Of a DNA stretch of 64,000 bases, positions 21,520-31,359 are shown in pieces (within the stretch, counting starts at the first letter, position 1; the number at the start of each line of letters is the position of its first letter). The notes under the pieces were generated by a model, which was not told the DNA's origin, made no database searches, and was given only the letters and a program-made list of their open reading frames with translations. The position numbers and the translations under genes were made by a program. Source of the DNA: Diphasiastrum complanatum (lineage: Eukaryota > Streptophyta > Lycopodiopsida > Lycopodiales > Lycopodiaceae); contig CM055095.1 in NCBI GenBank assembly GCA_029204225.1, forward strand, positions 34,931,078 to 34,995,077, read 5' to 3'.

Positions 21520-22124
21520 TGATAAATTCACACACGTGGGATGCCCTACACATGTACTTTTGATCTCCTAAGCCCAATAATACCATGAAGATCAAACTAG
21601 CATTGATTGACAATAGGAAAGCTGATCATACAAGAAATATTATTCCGTTACAAACAAGATCTATCAACAAAATATGAAACTAAGTACAACAAATGCCTCA
21701 ACTCGGCTAGAGAGAGAATATGAATGTACAAACTTGAGTAGAGAGAGGGCACAAAGAGCTTAGTCTCCAAATTTGCATTACACACAAAAATCATCATCTT
21801 CTCAATGAGAGTACATTACATATATATAGATCCATGGACTCTCCTCCTACTTTGAGTTGAATTGGAGTTATGAATCCACCTCTCAAGCTATCTAGACTTA
21901 TTCAAGCCACCTCAATATGTCTAATTGTGCCACCTAGTATTTTCATGCATTAAAGGTTGCATGCAAAGTACAAATGGCAATTCCTATGGTAGCTCGAGTT
22001 TCTACTTACCTTGAATATTTTATTCTAAGATGAGTCTTTACTAAGCCAAAAGAGCTCAATTCATCTTTGGCATTTTTAGGACCCCTATTTACAACATTAG
22101 ATAGATTTTTCCAATATTTCAACA
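21520..22124 (-). repeat. Copia-2 5' LTR
   Basis: 605 bp, TGATAAATTCACAC...TTTCAACA. It is followed by TAAAC, the partner of TAGAC at 6445. Confidence 0.92.
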
Positions 22125-22193
22125 TAAACAAATATGTGCAATTAATTTACATACTTTTGGTACCGATTTAGATTATGTTTTTATGACATGCAA

Positions 22194-22463
22194 CACATAT
22201 TACGGCATCGTGCGACATTCTTTGCAAGAAATAGCGGAAGTCTTAGCATATGGTCATCACAAGGAATGGAAAAATCTCATTGGCAAGCAAGAGTGACATT
22301 TCATAAAAGTACACAGCATGGTGGGACTAGCACAAAGAACAACTATATACTGCAACTTTTCCAATGGTTTTACAGAAGTATCCAAATCCGTCATAATACA
22401 AAATTGACGGATTATAAAAAATTTCAAAAAGCATGCAAATTTATACAAGCCAATAGGCAATAG
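22194..22463 (+). pseudogene. T1 transposase, exon 4
   Basis: The C-terminal catalytic exon, displaced by Copia-2, encodes SLSIWSSQGMEKSHWQA with the candidate catalytic Glu (22269-22271), then STQHGG and LFQWFYRSIQIRH, ending at TAG. The frame here is intact, unlike T2. The splice acceptor is damaged: GACATGCAA stands where T2 has TATGCAG, an AG-to-AA change. The distance to exon 3 after removing Copia-2 would be an intron of about 100 bp. Confidence 0.8.
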
Positions 22464-22523
22464 ACACAAAATAAGATTTTGTATATTAAATAAATATTTT
22501 TACAAAGTAAAATTGAGCAAAAT

Positions 22524-22934
22524 CTACTCTGCTTCCGATACTTTCTCTAATGAAAGTTGCAACTTTGAATCATGCAACAATTTCCTTCTTTCGTATGGAT
22601 CCAAGAGCTCATAGTTTTCATGCTTAGTCAGATCAACGTAGGCAGCATACAATGCAAAATGAGATGATCTGAGCATGGAATTCACTAATTCATATTCTAA
22701 AATTTTAAGTGCAATAGTTTTCTTTACAAAAATTATTCTATGTACCTTATTAAAATTATGTCCTCCAAGAAAATGAGACAGTGTCTTGATTGCCATAATC
22801 ATTGTCTCACCATGTTGATGAAACTTTGAATGGGCAACACTTATCTCATTATTCTTGAAGAACTTCAGATAATGCCCCAGTGCATGATCTCTTGAAAATT
22901 CTCCAGCAGAAGATCTCTGCCCTCCTCGACGAAT
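22524..22934 (-). pseudogene. T1 ORF2, exon 2 core only
   Basis: Conserved with T2 exon 2: RRGGQR, then ALGHYLKFFKNNEISVAHSKF, GETMIMAIKTLSHFLGGHNF and LLDPYERRKLLHDS. The ATG at 22802 is internal. The first exon with the CPYC motif is missing; the sequence passes directly into the H3-gene upstream region at about 22940, so T1 has a deletion or an alternative short form. The open part is about 135 codons. Function is unknown. Confidence 0.6.
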
Positions 22935-22957
22935 TGCGCAATATGGCCTTTGAGCGT

Positions 22958-22970
22958 GATTTAGGGTTCT
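22958..22970 (+). promoter_or_regulatory. Telo-box-like TTTAGGGTT upstream of the T1 H3-like gene
   Basis: TTTAGGGTT at 22960-22968 is the reverse complement of AACCCTAAA. Telo-boxes of this kind are known in promoters of plant histone and ribosomal-protein genes. It lies about 160 bp before the ATG at 23129. It is a short motif, so chance is possible. Confidence 0.3.
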
Positions 22971-23128
22971 TCTAATATTCTCTTTCTATCTTGCGGGTTC
23001 AGTTCTAGTATCGATCTCAAGCGCCTTCTTATCACAATTTTTTTTGTTTTTATTCACTGTGCTTGGGTTCAATAATCAATTTACAGACTTTTTTTTTTCA
23101 AATTTACTTTTTTTTTTTTCTGAGAATA

Positions 23129-24428
23129 ATGGCTAGGACGAAAGCAGGTCTGGCTGAGGGAGATAAGAAAACTCCAAAGATAAACTGAATTGTTGATCCC
23201 TAGAGCTCCTTTCGGCCGATCTGTTAAAAATGTCACACTGTTACTTGGGCTAGATGTTCATTTTGCCGTGACAGCCATGTAGGCCTTACAGGGTGTTGCT
23301 AAAGATTTTCTATCCTAGTTTTTTGAGGATTCCTGTCTTTTGGTCGTGCATGGTAAGAGTGTCACCATCATGCCAAAAAATTTCGTTATTCTCAAAAGAC
23401 TTTGGGACCGTTATTCAGGTCTGCATGTGGATAACGTTAGCACCTCCAGAGACCTACCTCTGGATAGAACAAACTTGCCAACTACCTCTAAGAGGAAAAT
23501 GAAGCAGCCTATCCCTAAGAAAGTTGGATCTCAAAGGCCAACTGCATCCCTTCCTCCTAGAGTTATCCCTAGCAAGAGTTATTTTGATTCCGAGCATTAT
23601 AACCAATACGAGGCTTACTTAGCTAATAAAATTGATCTTCTTGGCAATTATTTTGATTCTTTCTTCCAGATTCAAAAAGAAGATATAGATTAGGTTCCAA
23701 ATTTTGTGCCGAGCTGAAAGAAAAACATCAGAGATTACAGATGTTATAGTAGAAGCCGGAGGAAACTTTTTGTAGCATAGTATTAGTTCAGATTCTCATG
23801 GTGTAGTTTATGTTGTTAGTCCATTTTTTATGAGAGTGGTGAAGGCAAAAGATGCCAATTTTGAAAGGGCTATATATTTCATCGAATTCAGTCCAGTGGC
23901 AAAATTGTCTTGGATTCCATATGAGAATAAGTAACGATTGTTCGATTGATTTTGTTGTTTTAATTTGAATTGTTGCAGTCGGCAGTGCTTTAGTAAGTAA
24001 GGATTGTTTTAATAATGAGGATTGATTTAATTTTTATCTTGATTATTGCAGGCGACATTGGAGCCTGAACATTCAAATTTTCTATGTGTAAAAATAAACT
24101 CAGCTGCTAATCCACATAGAGAATTTGATTCTCTACTTCATGATGTCGTTCGAGAGATTACCGACAACGACAACCTCAATTGGAGAGATAACCATTTAAT
24201 CTCTCAAGGTATATTCAATTTATCTCTGATATTCATGTATTGTTTTTAGTTTAAATCTATCATCATAGCATAAATATTTTTTTTTTTGTCATAATATTAC
24301 TAATTTGCATTCAATATATGCAGTGTGTACATCAAAGACATGCTTTCAGTTGTGCATGGTTCGTCCTGTACAATAGAAAGCTTTTTTTTTAGTGATATAA
24401 TTTGCAAGTGGACGCAGATATTAAAAAG
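23129..24428 (+). pseudogene. T1 histone H3-like gene, exons 1-4
   Basis: The ATG at 23129 starts MARTKAGLAEGDKKTPK, whose first five residues are those of histone H3. A +1 frameshift and short deletion follow, then the histone fold from 23184: TELLIPRAPFGRSVKNVT, ALQGVAKDFLS, FFEDSCLLVVHGKSVTIMPKNF. Two TAG codons (near 23278 and 23314) interrupt it; the first stands where H3 has Gln. From 23340 the frame is open to 23693, including PLDRTNLPTTSKRK, which T2 shares in part. Later exons are about 23720-23933 (IPYENK), 24052-24209 and 24324-24428 (105 bp, the same length as in T2). The last exon is beyond the solo LTR. Confidence 0.75.
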
Positions 24429-24517
24429 GTAATATTTTGTTCATTTGTAGTTTCTTTCATTCTGATTCATATTTTTTTTACTATCATTGTTTGTAATTTG
24501 CGGATTCACATGCTTTG

Positions 24518-25199
24518 TGTTAAAAATTCACAATTCTAGCTTGACTAGTTTTGGTCATATGACTTGTAAATAGTTAGATGGTCATGATGTGGCTTGTCAC
24601 ACGTGCCAAATAGCATAGGATTCCATTCATAAGGATGTTCTCAAGTAGACCTAAGTGTTAGAACCTTTGGAATGAGTCCAAATTATGCTTAGATACAAGG
24701 GAGAAAAAATAGGAGCTATTTTTGGTAATTTTTGCATTGTTGAGGGATCTCCAAGATTCCAACCCTAACTTGGTAGGGATGAGAGATCCACCAAAATTAG
24801 CATTAGGGATAGGTTTAGGGCTACTCATACCTGCCCAAAACCGTGATGGATCATGTATATATAGGTGATGATATCTCACCAAAATCAATCAAGCAATTTC
24901 ATGTTTTTTTTCTCATAATGGTGCAATTGCTCTCTATGTTCATAATTGTTTGAGTACTTGTGATTACTAATGATTATAGGATTGAATATAGGTCTAGTGT
25001 ACAGTACTCAGACTGTGGGAGGCCGTACTTTCACATGTGTGAAGCCTTCTTCAAGGATTTGGGCCATTTAGTGAGGTTCAAGCATAGATTTTTGATGGAT
25101 TTTGATGGTTCAACTTGTGCTAATCCTATGAAATCATAATCTATTGTTTCCCTCATCATTTCAAGTGTTTTAGGATCCTTATTTGTTATAATTTTTACA
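24518..25199 (+). repeat. Solo LTR of the Copia-1 family, in the last intron of the T1 H3-like gene
   Basis: 682 bp, TGTTAAAAATTCAC...TTTTTACA, an inverted match to the LTR at 1347-2028. The flanks are CTTTG (24513-24517) and TTTTG (25200-25204), a target duplication with one change. No internal sequence is present, consistent with recombination between two LTRs. Confidence 0.9.
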
Positions 25200-25204
25200 T
25201 TTTG

Positions 25205-25558
25205 TGACGACAATTCACTCTTGAGACATATACTCCTGACGATGTATATAGATTTCGACAAGAGTTGATCAGAATCTATGTACAGAACTGTGTAAGCGTT
25301 ACACCTGAAATCGAGGGCCCTAAAAAACAAGCTGCTCCTGTCTTAATAGCCTTTTAGGTTGCACAGGATGAAGTCCTTTCCAATATAGAGGAATGCGATA
25401 TTATAGCAAAGAGGCCTATTGCATAGAAGTCCTTCCCGAAACACAGGAAGACGAGATTATAGAAGAGGAAACCGTTGCCTTATCAGTTCCTAATATTGAT
25501 ACTGAAAATATAGAAAATCTATTGAATAGAGGTTCATTTGTAATTAGAGATACATAAA
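25205..25558 (+). pseudogene. T1 H3-like gene, last exon
   Basis: The first residues, QFTLE, match the truncated T2 exon (FTLP at 20402), which identifies it. It continues YTPDDVYRFRQELIRIYVQN and PKKQAAPVL, then an acidic tail (ETQEDEIIEEETV) in a shifted frame to the stop near 25558. One TAG replaces an expected Gln near 25355. The acceptor is not clear, perhaps damaged by the LTR insertion 10 bp upstream. No known domain is recognised in this C-terminal part. Confidence 0.6.
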
Positions 25559-25713
25559 AAAAAAAGAAAACAATCTTACATATAAATGATCCGTTTAGGA
25601 GATTTTTATTGATATCAATATAGATTCTTACAATCAGGTTGTGTCGATAATGTTAGAATGCAATTTTCTATATTGATTAAAAGACATGATGATTGACATG
25701 TATTTGCTGATAA

Positions 25714-26850
25714 TGAATCTCAGTGTTCTTTCATATGTTGGATTGTTTTGCCAATATCTCTGCATTTGATCTCGAGCTCATGTCTTTTACGTACCTGCAT
25801 AAAACTAATACAAAGTGAGTTACAATTAGTATAGAGATTGTATGAAAAAGTTTTTATTGAAACTATTCATAAAGAATCGAGTGTTTATAGTTACTTACAA
25901 GTAATCATTGAGAATGAATCTGAAGTCTGAAAGTACATCATCTTGTAGGAGGAATAGTTCCCACCTGATGTAATTTAGACTCCAATCTTCTTCCACCTCA
26001 ACACATGTCAAAACTGCATCATTGTATATAATTTCAATATTTTTTTGTTTTGAATGTCCATTGGCTTCCAAGTCTTGATCGAGTGGCACCCATTTACCTT
26101 TATTTATTTTTAAATCTTTTATAATGGAAGTATAAGTTCAACATTTGTTTTTCAATTTGATAACAAAAGTACATGGAAGACATTTTAATTTTGCATTCTA
26201 TTTTTCCATCTGATCTTTTGTCCCAACCTTCATCCATAAGTTCAGATAATAAACTATCTGATAAATTTTTGCATACAAACATCGTTGGAGTTTTGTGTAC
26301 ATTGACACTTGAAAAGAAATCCACAAATATATTCAAGAAAATAAACCAACTCAATCTGATTGTTTTTGAGCCCATGCTTATCTTTAATGAATTTTTTGTA
26401 TCATTATAAAGCTTGCAACGAAATGATTCTGAAACTACAGCATCTGGAGCAACCCATTCATCACTTTCAAAACTAGGTAATGGAATTGGGACTATTTGTC
26501 CAAAATCTCCTTTTGTGTCAGGAATTGATTCATTAAAAAAGATCCCACTATCACCTAGATCTTTTGCAGTTTTACCTTGATATTGCAGCTGCCCAATATC
26601 AGTGTGAATAACATCTAATGCACTTGCTAGAGATCCACTAGGCTCCCATTCATTTATGTTGGATGGATATAAATCTGCAAGAAAAAAATGATCAGATTGG
26701 CAAGTTTACTATCAAATATTTATGAATGGCAAAATCAAAGTATCAAAAATATCAATACTCACAGTTTTTTTCTTTGTGATCCTGACGGTTGAATCCTTGC
26801 ACATTTATCACATGTTGGACTAGAATTTCAAAAATAGATTTTCATCTTAA
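25714..26850 (-). pseudogene. T1 ORF4: unknown protein
   Basis: Not a family I recognise. The main exon begins at a CTTGCAG acceptor (about 26690) and stays open to 26100, reading LADLYPSNINEWEP, ALDVIHTDIGQLQYQGK, FESDEWVAPDAVV and FLNIFVDFFSSVNVHKTP. A one-base shift near 26115 leads into GKWVPLDQDLEANGH and TCVEVEEDWSLNYIRWE, to a GTAAGT donor near 25898. A last small exon (about 25796-25714) reads VRKRHELEIKCRD. A first exon with a GTGAGT donor is likely at 26760-26840. Length and splice signals suggest a real gene of roughly 330 codons. T2 lost this region. Confidence 0.55.
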
Positions 26851-26974
26851 TGATGCATATACATTAATGGTTTATCAATTTTCTCGTTTCAACCATATGT
26901 CATATTCATTTTCAATATTTTTGGGTTTCTTCGGAAAATGATGAGCTGGAAGGGTAGGCCTCAATAACCAATAG

Positions 26975-28790
26975 CATTTCCACAAGCTGCCCAACAAAAA
27001 AAGGCATCGGAACTGATCCGAACAAGATCCTGATCATTCAAAATCTACCCGAACCACACACCATGCGAAGTGTATTCTTTCCTAGGCCACGCCAACTATT
27101 ATCGGTGTTTTATTCTCCTTCAACTAAAACAAGCCCTTACCAATGCACCTATCCTCCGGGCAAAGGATTATCCAATCCGATTTCTCAGTAGACAATTGAT
27201 ACCTGCTGAAGTCAACTATACCACTACGGAACGTGAAGCTTTGGCAATGGTATATGCGGTTCAAAAGTTTCGCCATTATCTTCTAGGAAAAGTTTTTTCC
27301 TTCTTCACTGATCATCAAGCACTCCTATATCTCATCAACAAGACGCACAACCGGTCGTATTATTCGATGGATCCTATTACTGCGAGAATTTGAGTTTAGG
27401 ACCGTGGTTCGAAAGGGAGTTCAACATTTTTTAGCAAACCATCTACCTTGAATCCCTAACCTACCAACTCCAGATCAAGGCGTCAAAGATGATTTACCCG
27501 ATGCCATCTTATTTCAAGTTGACTCTACACCCGTTTAAGCCAAGAAAATCACATAATATTTAACTTCAAGGCAGATGGATCCATCCTTATCTAAACCCGA
27601 ACAACATGCATTGGTCCTCAAAACCAAACCTCATACATTGATTGCAGGCCAACTTTACAAGCAAGGGTTTGATGGAATTATCCGACGTTGTCTTATTGAA
27701 GGTGAAATACTCTCTGTTATCTTCCTCACACATGAAGGTATTGGAGCAGGTCATTTCTCTTCTGAAATGACTGCTAAGAAAATCCTCTTGGCCGGATTTT
27801 GTGGCCAACCTTCTTTAAGAATACAGACACCTACACTAAGACTTGTGATGTTTGTCAACAAACCAAATAATTTCAAAAGACCAACTACATGCCTTTACAC
27901 CCTGTTACAACTAATCAAGCTTTCCAAAAATGGGAAATTGATTATGTTGGACCCATTAGTCCCACTGCTAGACACACTCAATCATGATATATCGTAGTAG
28001 CTATAGACTATTGTACCAAATGGACTGAAGCAAGGGCTGTTCGCAATGCTGACGCTCATTTTATCACAAAATTTTTCTATGAACAGGTTATAGTTCGTTT
28101 TGAATGTCCTCTAGAACTTATCAACGATAGGAGTACATATTTTCTTAACTTTGTCATCTACTTTCTAAATTTTTTGTGGTACATCGCAAAAGTTCCCTGT
28201 ATTATCCATGATGCAATGGCCAGGCAGAATCCACAAACAAAATCTTATGTGGTGTTCTCACCAAAACCGTCGAGTCTAGCCGATCCAAGTGGGAACTAAA
28301 ACTTCATGCTGCTCTATGGGCCTACCACACTACCCCAAAGCAAGCCACAGGCTTAACACCTTTCCAACTAGTATATGGACAAGAAGTCGTTATGCCTGTC
28401 AAATTCCATATTCCATCCCTTCGAGTAGCCTATAATCTTGGGCTAGATAATCAACAGATTCTAGCGACCAGGTTATTTCATCTGGAACAATGGTGTGAAA
28501 TACGTCGAATCAGCATCCATGATCAACAAGTCCACAAACATCGACAAAAGACATGGCATGATCGATCCTTAAAACTCAAAGAGTTCCAGGTCGGAGATAA
28601 GGTCCTATTATTCCAAGCCAAAGCCTTAAAAGGAAAACTCAAATTTTGGCCAAGGACCTTATATCATTCAAAAGATATTTTTCTCTGGATATGTACAATT
28701 CCAAACCCTACAAGGTGATATCTTAGACATTGTGGTCAATGGGAGCAGACTTAGAAAGTACAATGAGCCCTACTTTTATCTTGATATGTA
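26975..28790 (+). pseudogene. Ty3-1, right part: RT tail, RNase H and integrase
   Basis: The sequence resumes inside the Ty3 RT (KKGIGTDPNKI, FLGHANYYRCF). RNase H follows (FLSRQLIP, TTEREALAMVYAVQKFRHYLL, FFTDHQALLYL; 27070-27393). Integrase follows from 27575: an H-x-H zinc region ending CDVCQQ, the first Asp in WEIDYVGPI, the second in INDRSTYF and the Glu in NGQAESTNK, then a C-terminal VGDKVLLFQ segment to about 28790. Frameshifts and stops occur throughout. Together with 2029-3687 it is one element split by T1. Confidence 0.8.
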
Positions 28791-29343
28791 TTAGTTGCTT
28801 TATTTTCTAAATTTTGTTCTTTGATTCTGTTTACTGCTTCCTTGCTATTTCAACAATCTTTTTGGTATGTTTTCTTGTTTCAGAACATCAAGATATCATC
28901 ATATCAAGCATACAATCAGTCTTTTTCTCTGCATCCACAAGAATCATTCCTTTCTCAAAATTTTGTCTCACAGCCACATCAGATAGAATTCGCCCAACCT
29001 CTTTTTTAGTATGCACGATTCATTTATTACTTCTACGATTTGTCATATCCATGAATTTCGATCAGATCATTTTTTGTACTATCAGCCATTTTTACTCATT
29101 TTTGTACAAAAAATCAACAAGAACTCCTCGACCCTCAAAACCATGTCTCGAAATTCGTGAACCTCACTGAGAAATCGTGGGCACTTAGGATGATTACTAG
29201 GTGAAGTTACGAATTCCTATCCAAAAAAGTCTATATATAGGCCTCGCCCATTCCCTCCATGAGTTCATTCTAGATTTCTGCAAGAGAGTTCATGCTGAAA
29301 ATTTGCAGAATTTTCAACCTCTAAGAAACTATCTAGAATTACT
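28791..29343 (+). other. Spacer after Ty3-1 integrase, nothing recognised
   Basis: T-rich sequence with short overlapping open frames of no evident homology. It lies between the integrase end and the next ORF, and may be element 3' sequence. Confidence 0.4.
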
Positions 29344-29349
29344 ACCATT

Positions 29350-30290
29350 ATGACTTCCAAAGACTCATCGTTCTCACTGCATCGCCGAAAGGTCCCCAAA
29401 TCTTTTTCGGACGATTTATCACTAATTTATATAAAAAATTATCCTAATGTGATGATACTAGCCAAAGATCTAATAACAAATATTGGTTTTGATCTCAACC
29501 ATTTCACTGATAAACAAAGTGAGAGTCTGGTCCGAGTAGCCTATTCCACATATTTCGATGAGTTCCATTCCTTCAAACTCACTTCCAAGAAAGGTCAGTT
29601 ACATTATAATTGACATCTTTCCAGAAGGCTTACAAAGCATCGAATTTCCAAATCTGGGTGAGACGATTCACGACAGAGGAACTAGCTATGATTCCAAATA
29701 TTTCACAAAGTTCCTACAAGAAGACAACAAAACCATTGCCCAGACTAATGACGACATATCCATCAAGCTGATCAAGGATTCTAAGCTTCAGGCAGTTGTA
29801 GAACTCCTTGTGCACATGGTAGAGGTCCACATTGCCAAGATGGATTGCATCCCACCAAGCGATTTGTTTTCATTGACTTTGACCATAGATGATCCAACAA
29901 AGAACTACAAGTGGGCATAGAACGTCACTGACAAACTATGTGTGGTACTGAAAGCCAAGAAATCTCCTACCAAGTGTGGCTATCTCTTGCACATGTTGGT
30001 CACACAACATCTGGGACAACGAACGGCCGCCGTACTGAAAGATCTATAGGAAGTCTATCCTAGCACAAAGAAGCGGGCCACCCCACAGGTATTAGTAGAA
30101 CCTGTCTCACCTGCACCTCCCACGAAGAAGCAGAAGGGTAAGGCAGTGAGCACCAATGACACCATCTCCTCTGATATCTTATCCAGTGATATAGGGATAG
30201 AATATGCTGAATCTGGAGGGAGCTTGAAATTGTCTCAAGTCTCAAAGGAGGTTCTTGCACAGTAGGAGGCCCTACTCCAACAGGCCCAAC
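29350..30290 (+). pseudogene. Unknown ORF downstream of the Ty3-1 integrase
   Basis: Two overlapping frames (29350-29613 and 29558-29920), then continuation past a TAG near 29918 to about 30265, look like one broken gene. It starts MTSKDSSFSLHRRKVPKSF, has LVRVAYSTYFDEFHSFKLTSKK in the middle and a basic KKQKGK patch near the end. Some plant Ty3 elements carry an extra ORF after integrase; position and strand fit that idea. I recognise no domain, and a fragment of an unrelated transposon is possible. Confidence 0.4.
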
Positions 30291-31063
30291 AAAGAAGACA
30301 AGTAGTCGCAGCAGTAGACAACTTTGTGGATGCAGGAGTTCTGGCTCAGGTTCATTTGGAAGGGTCCCCCCAACTCAGGTAACTTCAACAGTTCAGGTCA
30401 CCTCTTCAACTAACATTACCATACTTCCACCATTACCTCCCTCATTTACTACCACATCCATCCTCTCATTCACACTTAGCATGGGCTTTGATTCCATAAT
30501 CCCATGAAAGCCCTCACACGTACATTCTTCCACCCCAATTGACTCTGTAGTCAATGTAAATGACTTTGCATTGCAGCTACTAACACAAACCACATCCAGC
30601 ACCATCACCACTAATCCACTCCACACGTCTCCGATATGCATTAATTCACCACCACATTCACCTCCTATCATACTGCAATCACCTCCTATCATCCCACAAT
30701 CACCTCTCCCTGCATTTTCTCACACCCCAACATCTCCCCCCATTCCAATTTTCTTCGATTCAATCCCATGCCATATCCTAATTATACATGCACACTCCCT
30801 GACATTGGCCCTTGGGAGCAATTACCCCCAACAGCCCAAAAAGCAATTTGGTTGGTGAATGAGCTTCAGTATAACCTATTCGCCACCTTAGGTGGTCAAT
30901 ACACCACGAGGCAGTTTGACGATGGAGCCATGGCAAATCTCTAGAAGGAAAAGAGAAAGTTGGAGGTGGAATGCAAGCAACAGCAGCAGCAGATCCAAAA
31001 TCTCACCGCCTATAATCAACAGCAACAACAATACGTCTGTGGCGATACCATGTCTTGAAACAC
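30291..31063. other. Low-information region with Pro/Ser-rich open frame
   Basis: A 95-codon plus-strand frame (30571-30858), rich in Pro, Ser and Thr, probably extends the broken ORF before it. Around 30980-31040 there is a CAGCAG-type run. No gene is supported. Copia-4 begins at 31064. Confidence 0.35.
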
Positions 31064-31333
31064 TTAGAATTTGCTTCGAACAGGAACACATATCATGCTA
31101 CACAGTAACACAGACAGAAAACACTCTCCACAGCAAGCTCACATAGCAACTGTATTTCTCAAAATGAAATTACACTGTACATATAGTTGTTCACTCAGGC
31201 AACCCATGCATGACCCAGGTTGCCGTTGACAGGACACGTGTCTCGTTGACTTGCCTTGTGGCAAGGCCAACTGATCCTTATCAAATGATAGGAACTACAG
31301 TATAGTAGCATAGTGATTCTACTTTAATTCTAA
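31064..31333 (-). repeat. Copia-4 3' LTR with unusual ends
   Basis: The ends are TTAGAAT and ATTCTAA, a perfect 7-bp inverted pair, instead of TG...CA. A purine tract (AAGGGAGAGAG on the minus strand) follows at 31334. The Copia-11 LTR has corresponding ends. Confidence 0.75.
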
Positions 31334-31359
31334 CTCTCTCCCTTAAAGTAGAGTCTACT

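Larger units (their letters stand above)
6450..22124 (-). mobile_element. Copia-2: copia element in T1 transposase intron 3, split by T2
   Basis: LTRs lie at 6450-7064 and 21520-22124. The flanks are TAGAC (6445-6449) and TAAAC (22125-22129), a 5-bp target duplication with one transition. The primer site and gag start are on the right and RNase H/RT on the left, so it reads on the minus strand. Everything between gag codon ~115 and the start of the RT is gone, and T2 fills the gap. The simplest history is T2 insertion just 5' of the RT, then a deletion removing the right end of T2 together with the Copia-2 zinc knuckle, protease and integrase. Confidence 0.9.
3688..26974 (+). mobile_element. 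T1: multi-gene DNA element with transposase and histone H3-like gene
   Basis: The left end is defined by sequence shared with T2 (TAAG, one variable base, then AATGCCATGTAGGA) in an unrelated flank. The four genes alternate in direction: transposase (+, 3972-22463), ORF2 (-, 22524-22934), H3-like gene (+, 23129-25558) and ORF4 (-, 25714-26850). Copia-2 interrupts it at 6450-22124 and a solo LTR at 24518-25199; without them T1 is about 6.9 kb. The right end is tentative: GAAATGCTAT is read inward from 26975, which only partly matches the left end. Ty3-1 resumes immediately after. All genes carry stops or splice damage, so T1 is dead. Confidence 0.75.

Noticed and set aside
26960-26984. Treating GAAATGCTAT at the T1 right edge as a proven terminal inverted repeat
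   Set aside because: Only about 9 of 10 bases match, similarity stops there, and no target duplication is visible; retained only as a tentative end.
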